Source: Allolobophora icterica | Lineage: Eukaryota > Annelida > Clitellata > Crassiclitellata > Lumbricidae | Direction of reading: 5' to 3' | Assembly: GCA_963556255.1 (NCBI GenBank) | Contig: OY744611.1 | Location: forward strand, 7,338,443 to 7,402,442 | DNA: 64,000 nucleotides | Shown here: piece after piece, positions 23,791 to 34,200 of the stretch | Numbering within the stretch: position 1 is the first letter of the stretch | Layout: each line of letters starts with the position of its first letter | Translations under genes and position numbers: made by a program | The notes under the pieces: generated by a model | What the model saw: only the letters and a program-made list of their open reading frames with translations | Databases searched by the model: none | Told to the model about the DNA's origin: nothing

Positions 23791-24110
23791 CCTTTTTAAC
23801 TTCTTTTCAAAAAGAGGTCCAGCAGGCGGATTGACTTCAGCACTATCACTACAATCTGATTCTTCCTCCAGACCAAGTCTAATGTATCCATCCGGTCTTT
23901 GCACTCGGACGCATGTTACTGCTAAAAGTTGATTGCTGTTGAGGTTGTTAGGGTCTCCACTGGCAACAAACTCGTCGCCAGAATCCGCATCTGTTTCGTT
24001 ACCGGTGTTGGCAGGAGGAAGTATTGAGATGTCAGCACCCAGAAGACTTTCGTCGCCCGAATCTTCCAACATTTGAAGGACTTCATGCAGCTTGTACCTA
24101 CAGCAAATAC
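23773..24110 (-). pseudogene. piggyBac transposase N-terminal acidic region, opposite orientation
   Basis: The minus strand reads LHEVLQMLEDSGDES, ADISILPP, TDADSGDE and ending FEKKLKRNVK, the acidic 'PP...DEDSGDE' leader that normally precedes the piggyBac core. A possible splice acceptor (TGCTGTAG) lies just upstream at about 24100. Its 3' edge abuts the 3' edge of the catalytic part, tail to tail. Flipping about 22378-23772 would restore collinearity, so an internal inversion is the simplest explanation; two separate copies are the alternative. Confidence 0.6.
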
Positions 24111-24309
24111 TGCTACTGTTAGAGTACCGTATATAATTCATATATTATGCCCTGCTTTTAATGTTTCATAATGTAACTTCACCGTCGGGGTAAATATAAT
24201 ACGTTTTAATGCTCCTCAGACAGACGTGGCTGGAAAAACCCAAGACTAAGAACGCCATGGCTGGAAAAAAACCCAACCCTGCTGTGGCTGGCGTCAGTTT
24301 AAACTGACG

Positions 24310-24644
24310 GGACGAAATTTCGGATATTGTTCAATATAAAAATTATTTTTTTAAATAATCACTATCACTACCTCTGGGAGGCTTGTAGCGAAGTTTTTTA
24401 TTAACATAGTAGTAAAATATCATTTAGTGTCTCTTACGTTTTCTTTGTTGAACGATGCATATTCAAAACTGTCAGATGACCGAGATCAAAATATTCGTGC
24501 CGCGTACGCAAACACAGAGCAACTGAAATAAATCTGCATAGATATTCACACAAGCACTAGAGTTTACATAACATAACAAGGGTTTTAAGTGGTTCAGAAG
24601 ACGTGTAGTCTGTGTTAGAACCACTGCAAATTTACCTCGAACTC
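24310..24644. other. piggyBac interior / CR1 3' flank
   Basis: Non-coding sequence between the inner subterminal repeat and the end of the CR1 ORF2. It must contain the CR1 3' end, but no terminal microsatellite or target duplication is obvious. Confidence 0.4.
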
Positions 24645-27491
24645 TTAATAGCCCAATTTTCCTAGCTTCTTCTTAAAAGCTGTTATAGTATCCACTGAGA
24701 CAGTACTATCGTCCAAACCATTCCACAGGTCTACAACTCTTGCACTAAAGAATTTCTGCCCTAATGTTCCCTTCGGCCTCTTAAATAATTTATACCTGTG
24801 TCCCCGAGTTGCCTTGTTCGGTGCTAATTCAAAGAACCTCTCCCACTGCAGTGCTTCCTTTCCAGTGATTATCTTATAAGCTTCAATCAGATCTCCTCTG
24901 CTCCTCCTTTTCTCCAATGTTGTTAGTCCACACCTTTTCAACCTTTCTTCATAGCTCAGATCCTTGTAGCCCCAAATCATTTTCGTAGCTCTTCTTTGTA
25001 CTTTCTCCAGTTTTTCCATGTCCTGTTTCAGGTATGGATTCCATACCTGGATGCAGTATTCCAACTGTGGCCTAACCAGTGATTTGTACAACCTTATTAT
25101 TATATCTTTGTCTCTGGTGACTATTGTCCTTTTTATCATACCTAAAGTTGAATTAGCCTTTTTTGCTGCTTCAGCACATTGCCTTGAAGGTTTTGCACTC
25201 TTGTGCATAATCACTCCCAAGTCCCTTTCTTCATCACTCACTTTCAACACCGTGCCCCCCATTTCATATGAAAACTCGTTGTTTCTCCTCCCCATATGCA
25301 TCACTGAGCACTTTTCCAAATTGAAGAGCATTTGCCAGTCTTGTGACCATCTGAACATTCTTCTTAGATCTTCCCGCAGTATCTCTGCTTCTTCTTCATC
25401 ATCCACTGTTCTACATAGTTTTGTATCATCCGCAAACTTAGAAATTTTAGATAAAATCCCATCGTCTATGTCATTAATAAAAAGTACGAAAAGCAGTGGC
25501 CCAAGCACTGATCCTTGTGGCACCCCACTTAGCACTGTCGTCCAGCCAGAATGTTTATCACCTATGCCCACCTTTTGTCTTCTACCTGATAACCAGCTTT
25601 GAATCCATCTTAGTACCTGCCCTCTAATCCCACCTGCTTGTAACTTTTTGGCCAGCCTTACATGAGGTACTTTGTCAAATGCTTTGGCAAAATCTAAGTA
25701 AATTACATCTACAGGTTTTCCCTCGTCAATCCTCTCATAGACCTCGTCAAAGAACTCCAACAGATTTGTCAAACACGAACGGCCTTTGGTAAATCCATGT
25801 TGACTGCCCTTTATAATATCATGCTCATTCAAATGTTTCACTATGTTATCCTTGATAATTCTTTCCATGACCTTGCACACCACACTGGTTAAACTGACTG
25901 GTCTGTAGTTACCTGGTTCACTTCTATTTCCCTTTTTAAACAGTGGCACTATGAGTGCATCCTTCCATTCCCGTGGTACCTCTCCAGTCTGCATTGATTT
26001 ATTGAAGATCTGGGCTAATGCCTCTCCAATTTCCTCCCTCACTTCATGTAAAAATTTTGGATGGAGTTCATCTATGCCCGGACTCTTGTCGGTTTTAAGT
26101 CTTTTCAGTTGCTCCACCACATTTTCCTTAGTAAACAGTACCTGTGTTAATCCCTTCTCGCCACAATCTACAAATATTTGTTTGGGCTCAGGTACATTTC
26201 CTAATTCTTCTAAAGTAAACACTGAGCTGAAATATTTATTGAGTACTTCAGCAGCTTCCACATCATCCACTATAACTTCTCCCATTCCTTCTTCTTTTTT
26301 CAATGGCCCAATTCTGTCTTTCCTCTTCTGCTTACTTCTGACATAGTTGTAGAAACTCTTACTATCCTCCTTTACATTCCTCGATAACTTCTGTTCAAAG
26401 TTTTGTATTGCTTTCTTGTTTGCATTATTGCAGCTGTTTCTTTTATTCACATACTTGTTTCTTAACTTCTCAAGTCTGGCAACACTCTCTTGATCCAAAT
26501 CCAGTCCCTTCTTTGTTTCCTTCTTCAACTTCTGTAAATTTTTCCATGCTTTGTGCTTTGCCCTTCTCTTTCTTTGAACCTCACGTGTTATCCAAGGCCT
26601 CTTCTTATTGGTTCTTTTGTGCTTCGGTATGTTTTCTTCGATAATCTCCCTCATACGTTCTCTGAACTTCTCCCAAGCATCATTCACTCCCATGCCCTTT
26701 ATTTCACTTACCAAATCCCTTTCCTTCAGCATCTTCCTAACTAATTCATAGTCTGCCTTAAAGAAATTGGGTCTTGTCACATAGGCTTTTACTTCTTGGG
26801 TCTGCTCCATTACTAATTCCCATCTCACAACCTGATGATCACTAGTACTAAAATGCTCCCCCACACTCACATTCTCAACCATATTTTCATCCGATGTTAG
26901 CACTAAGTCCAAAATGTTGTCTCCCCTCGTTGGCTCCATGACATGCTGCTGCATAAAGCTGGCATTAACAAAATCCATGAAAATCTTATCTTTTTCTCTC
27001 TCCCCTTCCATTTTTTCCCAATCAATATGGTAGTTGAAGTCCCCCATAATCAAGGACGTTTCCTTATTGGCCATTTCTAGTAGTTTGCATAATCCTTGGT
27101 AATCTTCTTCATTGGCATCTGGTACCCTATAGCAAACTCCTACAAGCATCTTAGATTTTCTAAATTGAATTTCACACCAGACACTTTCTTTGAAGGTCTC
27201 GTTCTTCATATCACCTCTCTCTACTGCATTAATGCTGCTCTTAACATACAGCAAAACCCCTCCAGCCCCATGCCCAACTGGTTTCTGGTTAACACGATCC
27301 ATTCTAAATAATTGGTATCCATCTAAAGCTAATTCACTGTCCATGATCTCCGGTTTTGTCCATGACTCTGCTATTCCAATTATGTCTGGTGATTCCTTAT
27401 CTGCATACAATTCCAATTCTGCTCTCTTTGTAATACTTACTATACTCCTCACATTTGCAAACATACATTTTAAAATTCTACTACTTCCCAT
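24645..27491 (-). CDS. CR1 ORF2 protein: APE endonuclease and reverse transcriptase
   Basis: From Met at 27491 the protein is 948 aa; the frame stays open upstream to 27704, overlapping ORF1, but this Met lies 87 bases past the ORF1 stop and just before the endonuclease. The endonuclease shows FANVRSI, IAESW, MGDFN and STSDH. The reverse transcriptase shows PGNYRPVSL, YLDFAKAFDKV, GVPQGSVLGPLLF and the catalytic FADD. The C-terminal CR1 block (SLVRPQLEYC, VQRRATKMI, LEKRRSRGDL, WNGLDD) is complete. It would nick target DNA and copy its own RNA. No inactivating change is visible. Confidence 0.9.
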   Translation of the reverse strand: MGSSRILKCMFANVRSIVSITKRAELELYADKESPDIIGIAESWTKPEIMDSELALDGYQLFRMDRVNQKPVGHGAGGVLLYVKSSINAVERGDMKNETFKESVWCEIQFRKSKMLVGVCYRVPDANEEDYQGLCKLLEMANKETSLIMGDFNYHIDWEKMEGEREKDKIFMDFVNASFMQQHVMEPTRGDNILDLVLTSDENMVENVSVGEHFSTSDHQVVRWELVMEQTQEVKAYVTRPNFFKADYELVRKMLKERDLVSEIKGMGVNDAWEKFRERMREIIEENIPKHKRTNKKRPWITREVQRKRRAKHKAWKNLQKLKKETKKGLDLDQESVARLEKLRNKYVNKRNSCNNANKKAIQNFEQKLSRNVKEDSKSFYNYVRSKQKRKDRIGPLKKEEGMGEVIVDDVEAAEVLNKYFSSVFTLEELGNVPEPKQIFVDCGEKGLTQVLFTKENVVEQLKRLKTDKSPGIDELHPKFLHEVREEIGEALAQIFNKSMQTGEVPREWKDALIVPLFKKGNRSEPGNYRPVSLTSVVCKVMERIIKDNIVKHLNEHDIIKGSQHGFTKGRSCLTNLLEFFDEVYERIDEGKPVDVIYLDFAKAFDKVPHVRLAKKLQAGGIRGQVLRWIQSWLSGRRQKVGIGDKHSGWTTVLSGVPQGSVLGPLLFVLFINDIDDGILSKISKFADDTKLCRTVDDEEEAEILREDLRRMFRWSQDWQMLFNLEKCSVMHMGRRNNEFSYEMGGTVLKVSDEERDLGVIMHKSAKPSRQCAEAAKKANSTLGMIKRTIVTRDKDIIIRLYKSLVRPQLEYCIQVWNPYLKQDMEKLEKVQRRATKMIWGYKDLSYEERLKRCGLTTLEKRRSRGDLIEAYKIITGKEALQWERFFELAPNKATRGHRYKLFKRPKGTLGQKFFSARVVDLWNGLDDSTVSVDTITAFKKKLGKLGY

Positions 27492-27577
27492 TTCCTTGCA
27501 TCTCCTATCTTCACTACTGCTGGCTTCTGTTTTTTGTAGCTTTTTATCTTTATTTGTTTGACAGTTAGCGAGTCCAT

Positions 27578-28495
27578 TTACTGCACTAACTGTCTTCCCA
27601 CCAAGTTTAAAGTCTTCATCATCCCAAAGACTTGCCTCGCAACCATGTCTGCACCTCGAGCATTCAGATGCAGACCATCTCCCCCCAAGTACCCACCTTT
27701 CCATGGGTTGAAGTCAACCTCCCAATATCTAACCTCCTCCTGCTTGCACATCTCCTTCAGCCTTGTATTGATTTCTACTCTCTTCTCTTCTAGGGCATCA
27801 CTGATATCCTGCCTAGGCAAAATACCCATGACAACAACTTCCCCTTGTCGGTCCTCCTTCAACCCTTTCATCATTGCTTCATAGCTGCTCAAAATTTCTT
27901 CTTTTTCTTCCATTCGGAGGTTATTTGTGCCAACTTGCACTATAACCGTATCCTCCAGCTCTGCCTTCTGCTTGATTTCTGGGAGCATTTGCTCTATTCG
28001 AGCCCCTGGCTTGCAGATGGATCTGAACCCTGCACGCTGCATCTGCAAATTCTTTCCAACATGCCTTACTAGGGAATCTCCCACCAAAACCACCTTCCGT
28101 TGTCTTTGCCTGGGTGCGCTCTTGGCTGATTTTTGCTGCTTCAGCTGCTCAGATGGCCTGTCCTTTGGTTTCTCTGCCGGCCTAACCTTTGGGTCCTGCA
28201 CCATATCGACGCTCTCTTTTTCATCGCTACCTTTTCCCATTGAATCCTCTTCAGGTTTCCTAGTCTGCTCCAAAGCCGTGAGGCGCTGCAGCAAAACCTC
28301 CAAGCATTTCCTATCTGCCTCCGACCTTTTCTTTTCTTCCTCTAGACTTTCCTTCACTTCCTCCAAACTTATCTCTAAGCAAAACACTCGCGTGCACTGC
28401 ATGCACGTGGCGCCGGTCTCATCCCCAAAACTATCTTTCGCTCCGTACATGCCACAACATGTGCACACAATGATGTCGCTTTTCTTCAGAGACAT
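27578..28495 (-). CDS. CR1 ORF1 protein: zinc finger, coiled coil and SGNH esterase
   Basis: The protein has 305 aa. Residues 10-35 hold a Cys-rich finger (CTCCGMYG...TCMQC). Residues 42-80 are Glu/Lys-rich with heptad character (coiled coil). Residues about 135-300 form an SGNH-hydrolase fold: GDS block (VVLVGDSLVRH), GTNN block (VQVGTNNL) and DGLHLN near the end, so the Ser, Asn and Asp/His catalytic positions are all kept. CR1-clade ORF1 proteins with an esterase domain are known and are thought to act in RNP assembly or membrane interaction. The middle (90-130) is Lys/Glu/Gln-rich and probably binds RNA. Confidence 0.85.
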   Translation of the reverse strand: MSLKKSDIIVCTCCGMYGAKDSFGDETGATCMQCTRVFCLEISLEEVKESLEEEKKRSEADRKCLEVLLQRLTALEQTRKPEEDSMGKGSDEKESVDMVQDPKVRPAEKPKDRPSEQLKQQKSAKSAPRQRQRKVVLVGDSLVRHVGKNLQMQRAGFRSICKPGARIEQMLPEIKQKAELEDTVIVQVGTNNLRMEEKEEILSSYEAMMKGLKEDRQGEVVVMGILPRQDISDALEEKRVEINTRLKEMCKQEEVRYWEVDFNPWKGGYLGGDGLHLNARGADMVARQVFGMMKTLNLVGRQLVQ

Positions 28496-28919
28496 TTTCT
28501 TTTTGTATCTTCAGGTCGAAATACTCGCTTACTCACTCTGTTATGCTAAAGCTATTTAATATATGCTTCTACTCGACTGCCCTCTGTTATCGTTCCCTTG
28601 ATCTAACGCAACACGCTAACGCCTTTCTATTCTAAATCTACTTCAATCTACTTCAATCTACTTCAATCTAGCTTCAAGTCACTAACGCTCCTTGCACAAA
28701 GAATTATGCACGATCTACCAAAACAATTTCTGTCACAAAATCTAAAATTTAGGCAAATTAGACAAAAATGTCCACTTATCTGCAAAATGCGACCTCTCTC
28801 TCGAAACCGGAAATGAATTTCACCTAAAATAAGTAAGAATTGAAAATGTAACGATACTGCCTAAAAACCGCCATTTTCTGCGTGTAAGTTTAAACTGACG
28901 CTAGCCACATATGGGTTAA

Positions 28920-29075
28920 AGGCCATTCTTACGTCACTTCAATTATGAATAAGTCTATTCTATTGTTATTAGGTTTAAATCTATAGAATAAAGACCTATT
29001 GTTTATACGTCCTTCAATTATGATCGACACACGCTTTCATAATGAAACACGTCTATTGTTAGTAACTTTAAATTA
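28920..29075. repeat. degenerate ~75-bp tandem array, third block
   Basis: The array resumes right after the piggyBac right end: AGGCC, TTACGTCACTTCAATTATGA, then a second unit with GAAACACGTCTATTGTTAGTAA. This matches the block left of 21513. Confidence 0.7.
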
Positions 29076-30980
29076 TTATTTTTTATTTTCATTATTATAT
29101 AATTATTATTGTTATTGCTATTAGTTTTATTATAACGCTTATTGTCATTATTATTATATTTATTGCTATTGTTATTATTAGTCTACTACCAGCATCATCA
29201 TCATTATTATTATTCGGCATTGCACATAAATGGCGCCAAATAGCTTCATTGGGCGCCATTATAATCATTTAACGGTCTTGAAGGGGAAACGATGCGCAGT
29301 TTGGTAGGCCCTACCCCACTTTCTAGACCAAAGTTACGCCTCTGACCTAACAGGAACTCAAGTGCTATGTGACACATTATAAAATAACGCCATTTTATTG
29401 TGTAAACCCTACACTAGACAGTCGTTGGGGCCTACAGTTTTACGTGAGGCAAAGTTGCAGCTTGTTAAACAATGAAGCCAAACCAAGCCAACTCCCAGTA
29501 ATAGCTGCTCTACCTATCTCTGGTCTCTGGCAACCGGACTCGATCGGACCTCCAGTGGACATCGATCTCTGGTGGTCGTGGGATGGTGGGATACGTCGTG
29601 GAATACGACGCAGCGCTCGTGAGTAAGCTTGTGCTTGGTGCTTAGCTTAACAGTAGCGCTTTAGAAATGTGAAGTTTTCTATTACGGTAACGATTACGAT
29701 ACTGAGGTATCGTCACAATCTGGTAATTGCATGACGTATTGTATTACTCTAGGCCTACATAGATTAATTTTTATTTATTCTTATTCGCTGGATTAGTCCC
29801 CTATTTCACAACACAGTTATACAGTGGAAAGAGAATGAAATTTATGTGACTGGAAGCCTACATTCCAAATTACGTTGAAGATGAATAGGGGCTACATACC
29901 CATGCCACGAAACAGTTACAGTGGATTCGAAATGGCACTGGCGTAAACTTGTCCAAAATATTGGGGGGGGGGATTTGGCCATTAATTCAACACTTGTTTA
30001 ATTGGATGTAGGCCCTAGGCCTACAGTAGGCCTAAATCTCAATTATAGGGGGACGTGCCCTGGTTGCCTCCCCCAGAGTCTACACCTAGCGAAATGGTAA
30101 ATACAATTGAACTAGGCCTACGTAGTACGTACTAGACCAGTGAAATAATGAAACACTGCGAATACTAACACAATGAAAATGCTAAAGTGAACGAGAATCA
30201 GATATAAGTAAGTAAGTAAGTAAGTAGGTATTTTCTTTATTTAACCGGTTGCAAGCGATTAGCACTCGAGTGTACATGCATCAAATAATACAATGCATAA
30301 TACAACAGTGTAAAAAAACAGCATATACTCAAAATAGAGGCAATTTTTGCATTAGCTTATCTGGACATAGGATATCTACACGCCATAAACCTAAAATAAA
30401 GCGCTCTAGGCGAAATCTCAGGAGCAGAAGCAGTAGATTCTCTTCGCTTAGTAATCTTTGGTTTTAATGTGGAGAACCGTCTCAAACAGGTCGGAGAAGT
30501 AGCATATGCGAGATAATTCCTCATTTTATGACGAATTTGAGAGCTGCACACCGCCACCTGGCGAATATAAATTAATGATCTGATCTCATTTCTTCGTACC
30601 CATCGCCGTCAGGAACTGATGGTGGCAGGTGGGACTGGCGTCAGGAACTGATGGTAATGATTTAAATTACTTTGTTGTCGTATCGCATGCCTTAAATAAC
30701 CTTGTTTGAAAGTTTGATGTGTTTTAAGAACAGTAATTTAAGCTATTTTGTGTTCGTTTTTATTCCAAGGACATTTAGTCACTGGCTAGATTACGTGAAA
30801 TGAAATGAAGTAGGTGTTGCATCTTGAAATGTGTCATTCGTGGTATGGCCAGTATGGCGTTTAAGCTGTGACTGAACTTTGTTCGTATGTTTGTAAATTA
30901 AATTCGAGTCTAAAGCCGGTCAATTTTGGCCACTGCGTTTGGGTTTATCGTTAAAGGCATTCTATAGTTTTATTTTGCAG
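29076..30980. other. intergenic / 5' region of the ENSA gene, no gene recognised
   Basis: 29076-29215 is ATT/TTA-rich low-complexity DNA. Open frames at 29369-29626 and 30249-30557 have no family resemblance. 30190-30560, starting with AAGTAAGTAAGTAGGTATTTTCTTTATTTAACC, resembles the 3' end of a dispersed retroelement. A non-coding first exon and promoter for ENSA should lie here but cannot be placed. Confidence 0.4.
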
Positions 30981-30988
30981 TCGGAGTC

Positions 30989-31234
30989 ATGTCAGAGGCG
31001 GAGGAAGTCAAAAACGCTGAGGTAGCGGAAGGCGAGGCACCCTCACCTCAAGAAGACGAGGCTAAGAAGGACCGGGAAAACGACGAAAATAGCACCGAAG
31101 ACAAAGATGCCGACGATAACGACGCCCAGGACGAAGATGGAGAGGAAAAGGATGACGAAGATGACGATAAAGGTGACCGCGAAAACAAGAACCAAGACAA
31201 AGAAGTTGCCAAAAAAGAAGAAACGACCGAAAAG
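30989..31234 (+). CDS. ENSA: ENSA exon 1 (coding): acidic N-terminus
   Basis: Encodes 82 residues, mostly Glu, Asp and Lys (MSEAEEVKNAE at the start, KEETTEK at the end), and stops before a GTACAG donor. It looks intrinsically disordered. Confidence 0.9.
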
Positions 31235-34200
31235 GTACAGTTTCGTAGGGAATCTTTAGTTTAGGGGGAAATTCGTCAGACGTAGTAAAAATAGAGACGA
31301 AATATGAATGTATATAAGCATCTATGCAGCAGATTTTGGAATAAATCCTGTGACCTTTTGCACTTAATGATATTTAACATCATAGTTAGCGCAGAGTACC
31401 TGATTTGTTAAAATTGCTCTTTGAGCGGCGCTATATAAATGTTCAATTACACTGACGATGGACGTAAGCATCTCATGGACAGTTTTAGCTTTCGTACAAG
31501 TTCGACTTTGTATTTTGTCTATGTTTGTCACTTCCCTTATGAAAGGAATTATAAACTGATAAATTTAAGTAATATTTTATTGTGAACAAGGTGTATAAAC
31601 AAGTTATATTGAAATTTTAGCATTCTGAACTGTGAGCAGAGAGGTCGGGTTCAAACCCGCCAAAGCAGAAATTTTGTTGAGATTTCTGACCCACCTGTGC
31701 TCCTAGTTAAATCAGCTATAATGAGTACATTGACCATACACTGTTGGTGAGAAGATCAGACAGTGAGGGAGAGGACTGGCTACCCAACCTCGTATATGTC
31801 AAGATAAAGAAAATGAAGTCGCTAGCACTGCTTACCCATGGCTGCCTCTAAAAATACATTATGAGTCAAAACTTGCATGGTCAATTCATCAACAGATTTG
31901 TGATTAGATTAGCAACCATTGATTGATGCTTTGGGCATTACCGTAGCTGACTATTTGATTGGCATTCCAGCACACTAACCCATAGAATGTCGCTCACCCC
32001 ACACAACAAGCAGATACTCGTGAGGTGCCAGAGACTGGAAGATGTCTAGGTGTATGAAGAAAATGAAGTCGTAGCACTCATACTTGGTTGAATTATAAAT
32101 GAAACTTGGGAGTAGTGTGGACTGATTGTAAATATATTGGCTTGACAGAATATTTACTGCCCTTTTGGATGGAAGAAGTCGAACTTCATAAAGCATGGAA
32201 GACTGGAAAATGAAACATGGGAGATTAACAGTTGCCTGTATGATACCTATGCATATATGACATGGCCAAGAAAATGAAGTCGTAACACTCGTACCTATGG
32301 CTGCTTTTTGAAAGGTTGGCCTAAGGTAACCCTCATACTGCAACAATAAGAAAATTAAGACTTAGAAAATTAAGACTATGAGAAAGTTAGGTATTAAGTT
32401 TTGACACCCCCTGCTTGCTTAACTTTAAGTACTTTTCTCATAAATGTAGAGTGCTAAATAATTTGTTTCTGTCTTAAGAACCTGAAGGACATGGAGAAGC
32501 AGGAAGAGGCAAAGTTGCGCGCGAAATATCCGGACATGAAAAGTCACGGAGCATCCTCCTTCCTACAGAAACGTCTTTCAAAAGGGGTAACGCCGTTTCA
32601 CCTCTTCAGTTGATGCTTTTGCATGTTATGCAATGAATGTAACATAATTTTCTTGTAATGATATGCAATATGTAATATGTGAGGTAGTGTAACATAACAT
32701 TCACGAAATGAAATTGTAATGTGTAATAATACAATGTGGTATAGAAAAGAGGAGGAAATGTAATGAAACAAAATATTAAGCTGTTGTGTAACAAAATGTT
32801 AACGTTATGAAATGCAGCAAAATGTTTGCTATGAACAAAATGATTGAATTTTTTAAATGAATTGTAATGACTGGCCGTCCAATGTTATAAATTTAGCAAA
32901 ATGTAAACAATGTTACGAAACGAACTGTAAACAATGTTGTCAAACTTAATGTAAACAATGTTATTAAATGAAATGTAAAGGAAATTTTGAAACAATATGC
33001 AGACAGCATTCTGAAAAAGAAACTTGAACAATGTTACGAAAAGAAATGTAACAATATTAAGAAATATAATTGATATAAACAACATTATGAAACAATTTAT
33101 GTTTGGTGTCAAAAGTGTAAACAGTGTGGAGATGTAACAACATGTAAAGAACTTGATGAAATGTGATAAACAATGTTACTTAACCATAATGATGTGAATG
33201 TTTCATTTAGCTCTTGGTTCATTCCTGGGGTGCTTGGTAGTGTAGTGGTTAGCATGCTAGAATGTCAGTTGAGAGGTCGGGAGTTCAAATACCTGCTAGG
33301 GCAGAAATTTGATTTGAAATTTTTGCTCCCCCTAGCCAACCCAGTCATGATGAGTACAATGACCGTACGCTAACGGTGGGAAGACGAGACGGCAAGGGAC
33401 AGGACTGGCCTGGCCATCCACTTTTATATGCCAAGGCTAAGAAAAATGAAGTTGCTAACACTTCATATCCATGGCTGCCTCAGAGGACTGCTCTTCTTCA
33501 TTCCTGAACACACTGTGGACCAGGAACTTGGGATAAAACTGTTGGTTGGGTGCTACATGCATGCAAGTGCCCACCTGTTTGAGCATTACATTGCCCATCG
33601 TTAAACTTGCTGTTCTTAATGAACTGATCGTCTAGGTTAGCAAGCTGTGTCTTCAAAAGGTCCTTGGAAGCTCATCTGTTTCCGTTTGCTAATGATCCAC
33701 AGCTTCACTTCTGGTTTTTATGGCTTAACAGGTTTTGACTGGACACGTTGGCCCCATTGGTTAAAGTGCTTGCCTTGTAATGCGAATAGTATGGGTTCGA
33801 GCCTCCTCTGAGACAGTTACTGAGCAGCGACCTTAAGCAAATCCTTCAGTCACAGCTGCTCAGCACCATCGATTGATGCTTGATCCTTTTAGATAATGAA
33901 GCTTAAAATGTATAATAAAATGCAAAATACTAAAATGCAATATAATAATGATAATAATTCTCTAGTGGACCATAAACTTATAATGGTGCTATATAAGTCA
34001 TTAGAATAGATTGCAGAGATCTATATAAGAGGTATCAATTACCTTCCATTGATATAACATCTGACTTGTCAGTGCCCAACTCGCTGCACTTTTCTTGTAA
34101 CTTGAAGGCCTGGGTTCAATCTTATAAAATATAGTGAAATAATATAGTGATTTATGTATTTTACATAAAAAGTAAAATATGGAAACTAAATGATGAATTC

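Larger units (their letters stand above)
24645..28700 (-). mobile_element. CR1-clade LINE with both ORFs open
   Basis: The minus strand carries ORF1 (28495-27578) and ORF2 (start about 27491, end 24645) without stops or frameshifts. The 5' UTR extends beyond 28500 and includes a triplicated CTTCAATCTA motif at about 28640-28675. The exact 5' and 3' ends are not resolved. Complete reading frames beside a badly broken piggyBac gene indicate that this LINE landed more recently than its host element. Confidence 0.85.
21513..28919. mobile_element. piggyBac composite flanked by TTAA, carrying a nested CR1 LINE
   Basis: The left end reads TTAACCCATAT (21513-21523) and the right end ATATGGGTTAA (28909-28919), an 11-bp inverted repeat including the TTAA duplication typical of piggyBac. 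A subterminal repeat containing CAGTTTAAACTGACGC occurs at 21649-21681, inverted at 24276-24309, and directly at 28886-28907. Outside both ends the same 75-bp tandem array continues, so the ends look like true insertion points. Inside are a LINE scrap, a broken transposase with an inversion, and a CR1 LINE that makes up over half the length. Confidence 0.75.

Noticed and set aside
27558..28559. Plus-strand open frames over the CR1 ORF1
   Set aside because: Shadows of the minus-strand LINE coding; Ser/Phe/Leu-rich with no domain.
33750..33905. Functional tRNA-Thr gene
   Set aside because: Boxes A and B are tRNA-like but the cloverleaf arms do not pair, and the sequence continues into a repeat body shared with five other sites; it is a SINE head.
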